A stretch of 64,000 nucleotides of DNA, taken from contig CM039211.1 in the NCBI GenBank assembly GCA_008360975.2, forward strand, positions 9,322,713 through 9,386,712, given 5' to 3'. A program made the position numbers and the translations under genes. Below are positions 63,698-64,000 of the stretch, piece by piece. Each line of letters opens with the position of its first letter. Within the stretch, counting starts at the first letter, position 1. Source of the stretch: Lichenostomus cassidix (Eukaryota; Chordata; Aves; Passeriformes; Meliphagidae). Under the pieces are notes generated by a model, which was given only the letters and a program-made list of their open reading frames with translations, did no database searches and had not been told where the DNA came from.

Positions 63698-64000
63698 CAT
63701 AAACAAATTCAAAATGTGTTGGGAAAAAATTTAAGAAGATGCATAGAATAATGTTGAGCTGTGAAAAAGAGAGCTCCTTCAAAAGGTTGTTAAAATAGAT
63801 TAAAACTGACAGTAAAGAAGAGCCAATTACATGCAAGTGCTAAAATGGTAATGTTAGAGTTTACAGGCCATAAGGATTATATATATTAAAAAAAAGATTC
63901 CACCTCAAAGGAATCATGGTTTAGCAACATAGTAAAAACTATTATCAAAAAATCTTCAAAAAGTGGTAGCAATTTTCAAATAGGAAAAAGGGCATATAAT
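63698..64000. other. AT-rich flank, nothing seen
   Basis: About 300 bases beyond the CR1 5' truncation point. The start of the minus-strand frame at 63836 lies here but is outside the CR1 homology. Confidence 0.6.

Overview
This is AT-rich vertebrate nuclear DNA, most likely from a songbird (passerine). The evidence is 5'-truncated CR1 LINE copies with the CR1 3' end, and several solo endogenous-retrovirus LTRs of types I know from avian, mainly passerine, genomes. The class and species calls rest on recalled family features, not on a search. I find no protein-coding exon, tRNA, rRNA or snRNA gene I can defend. Open frames here are short and overlap on both strands, and the longest ones fall inside repeats or one GC-richer island. 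The window is best read as gene desert or the interior of a very large intron.

Layout: 1-14.1 kb is unique-looking AT-rich DNA with a few ancient repeat fossils and one long hairpin (9068-9130). A class II (ERVK-like) solo LTR sits at 14133-14644, with 6-bp target-site duplications (TSDs). 14.6-21.4 kb holds two fossil repeats. A compact 261-bp LTR on the minus strand lies at 21455-21715, also with a 6-bp TSD. 22.56-24.11 kb is a GC-richer, stop-poor island I cannot classify. A 500-N assembly gap occupies 28939-29438. 29.4-40.6 kb is AT-rich with one fossil LINE tail. A CR1 with an internal deletion lies at 40660-41163.

The densest part is 46.5-50.9 kb, with four LTR insertions: two plus-strand ERVL-type solo LTRs (46536-47112 and 47904-48771), then a minus-strand ERVL-type LTR (48986-50859, TSD gatgc) split by a plus-strand class II LTR (49430-50208, TSD gcagca). 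Next come a minus-strand CR1 (54079-54960), a minus-strand LTR with a duplicated U3 module (57523-58044, TSD ccgat), a CCCTTTG heptamer array in a pyrimidine tract (59145-59200), and a minus-strand CR1 that keeps an RT active-site fragment but lacks its middle (63210-63697).

No set of genes works together here. What the window offers is insertion history: LTR boundaries fixed to the base by TSDs, and relative ages from nesting and decay. No novel multi-gene system was found.
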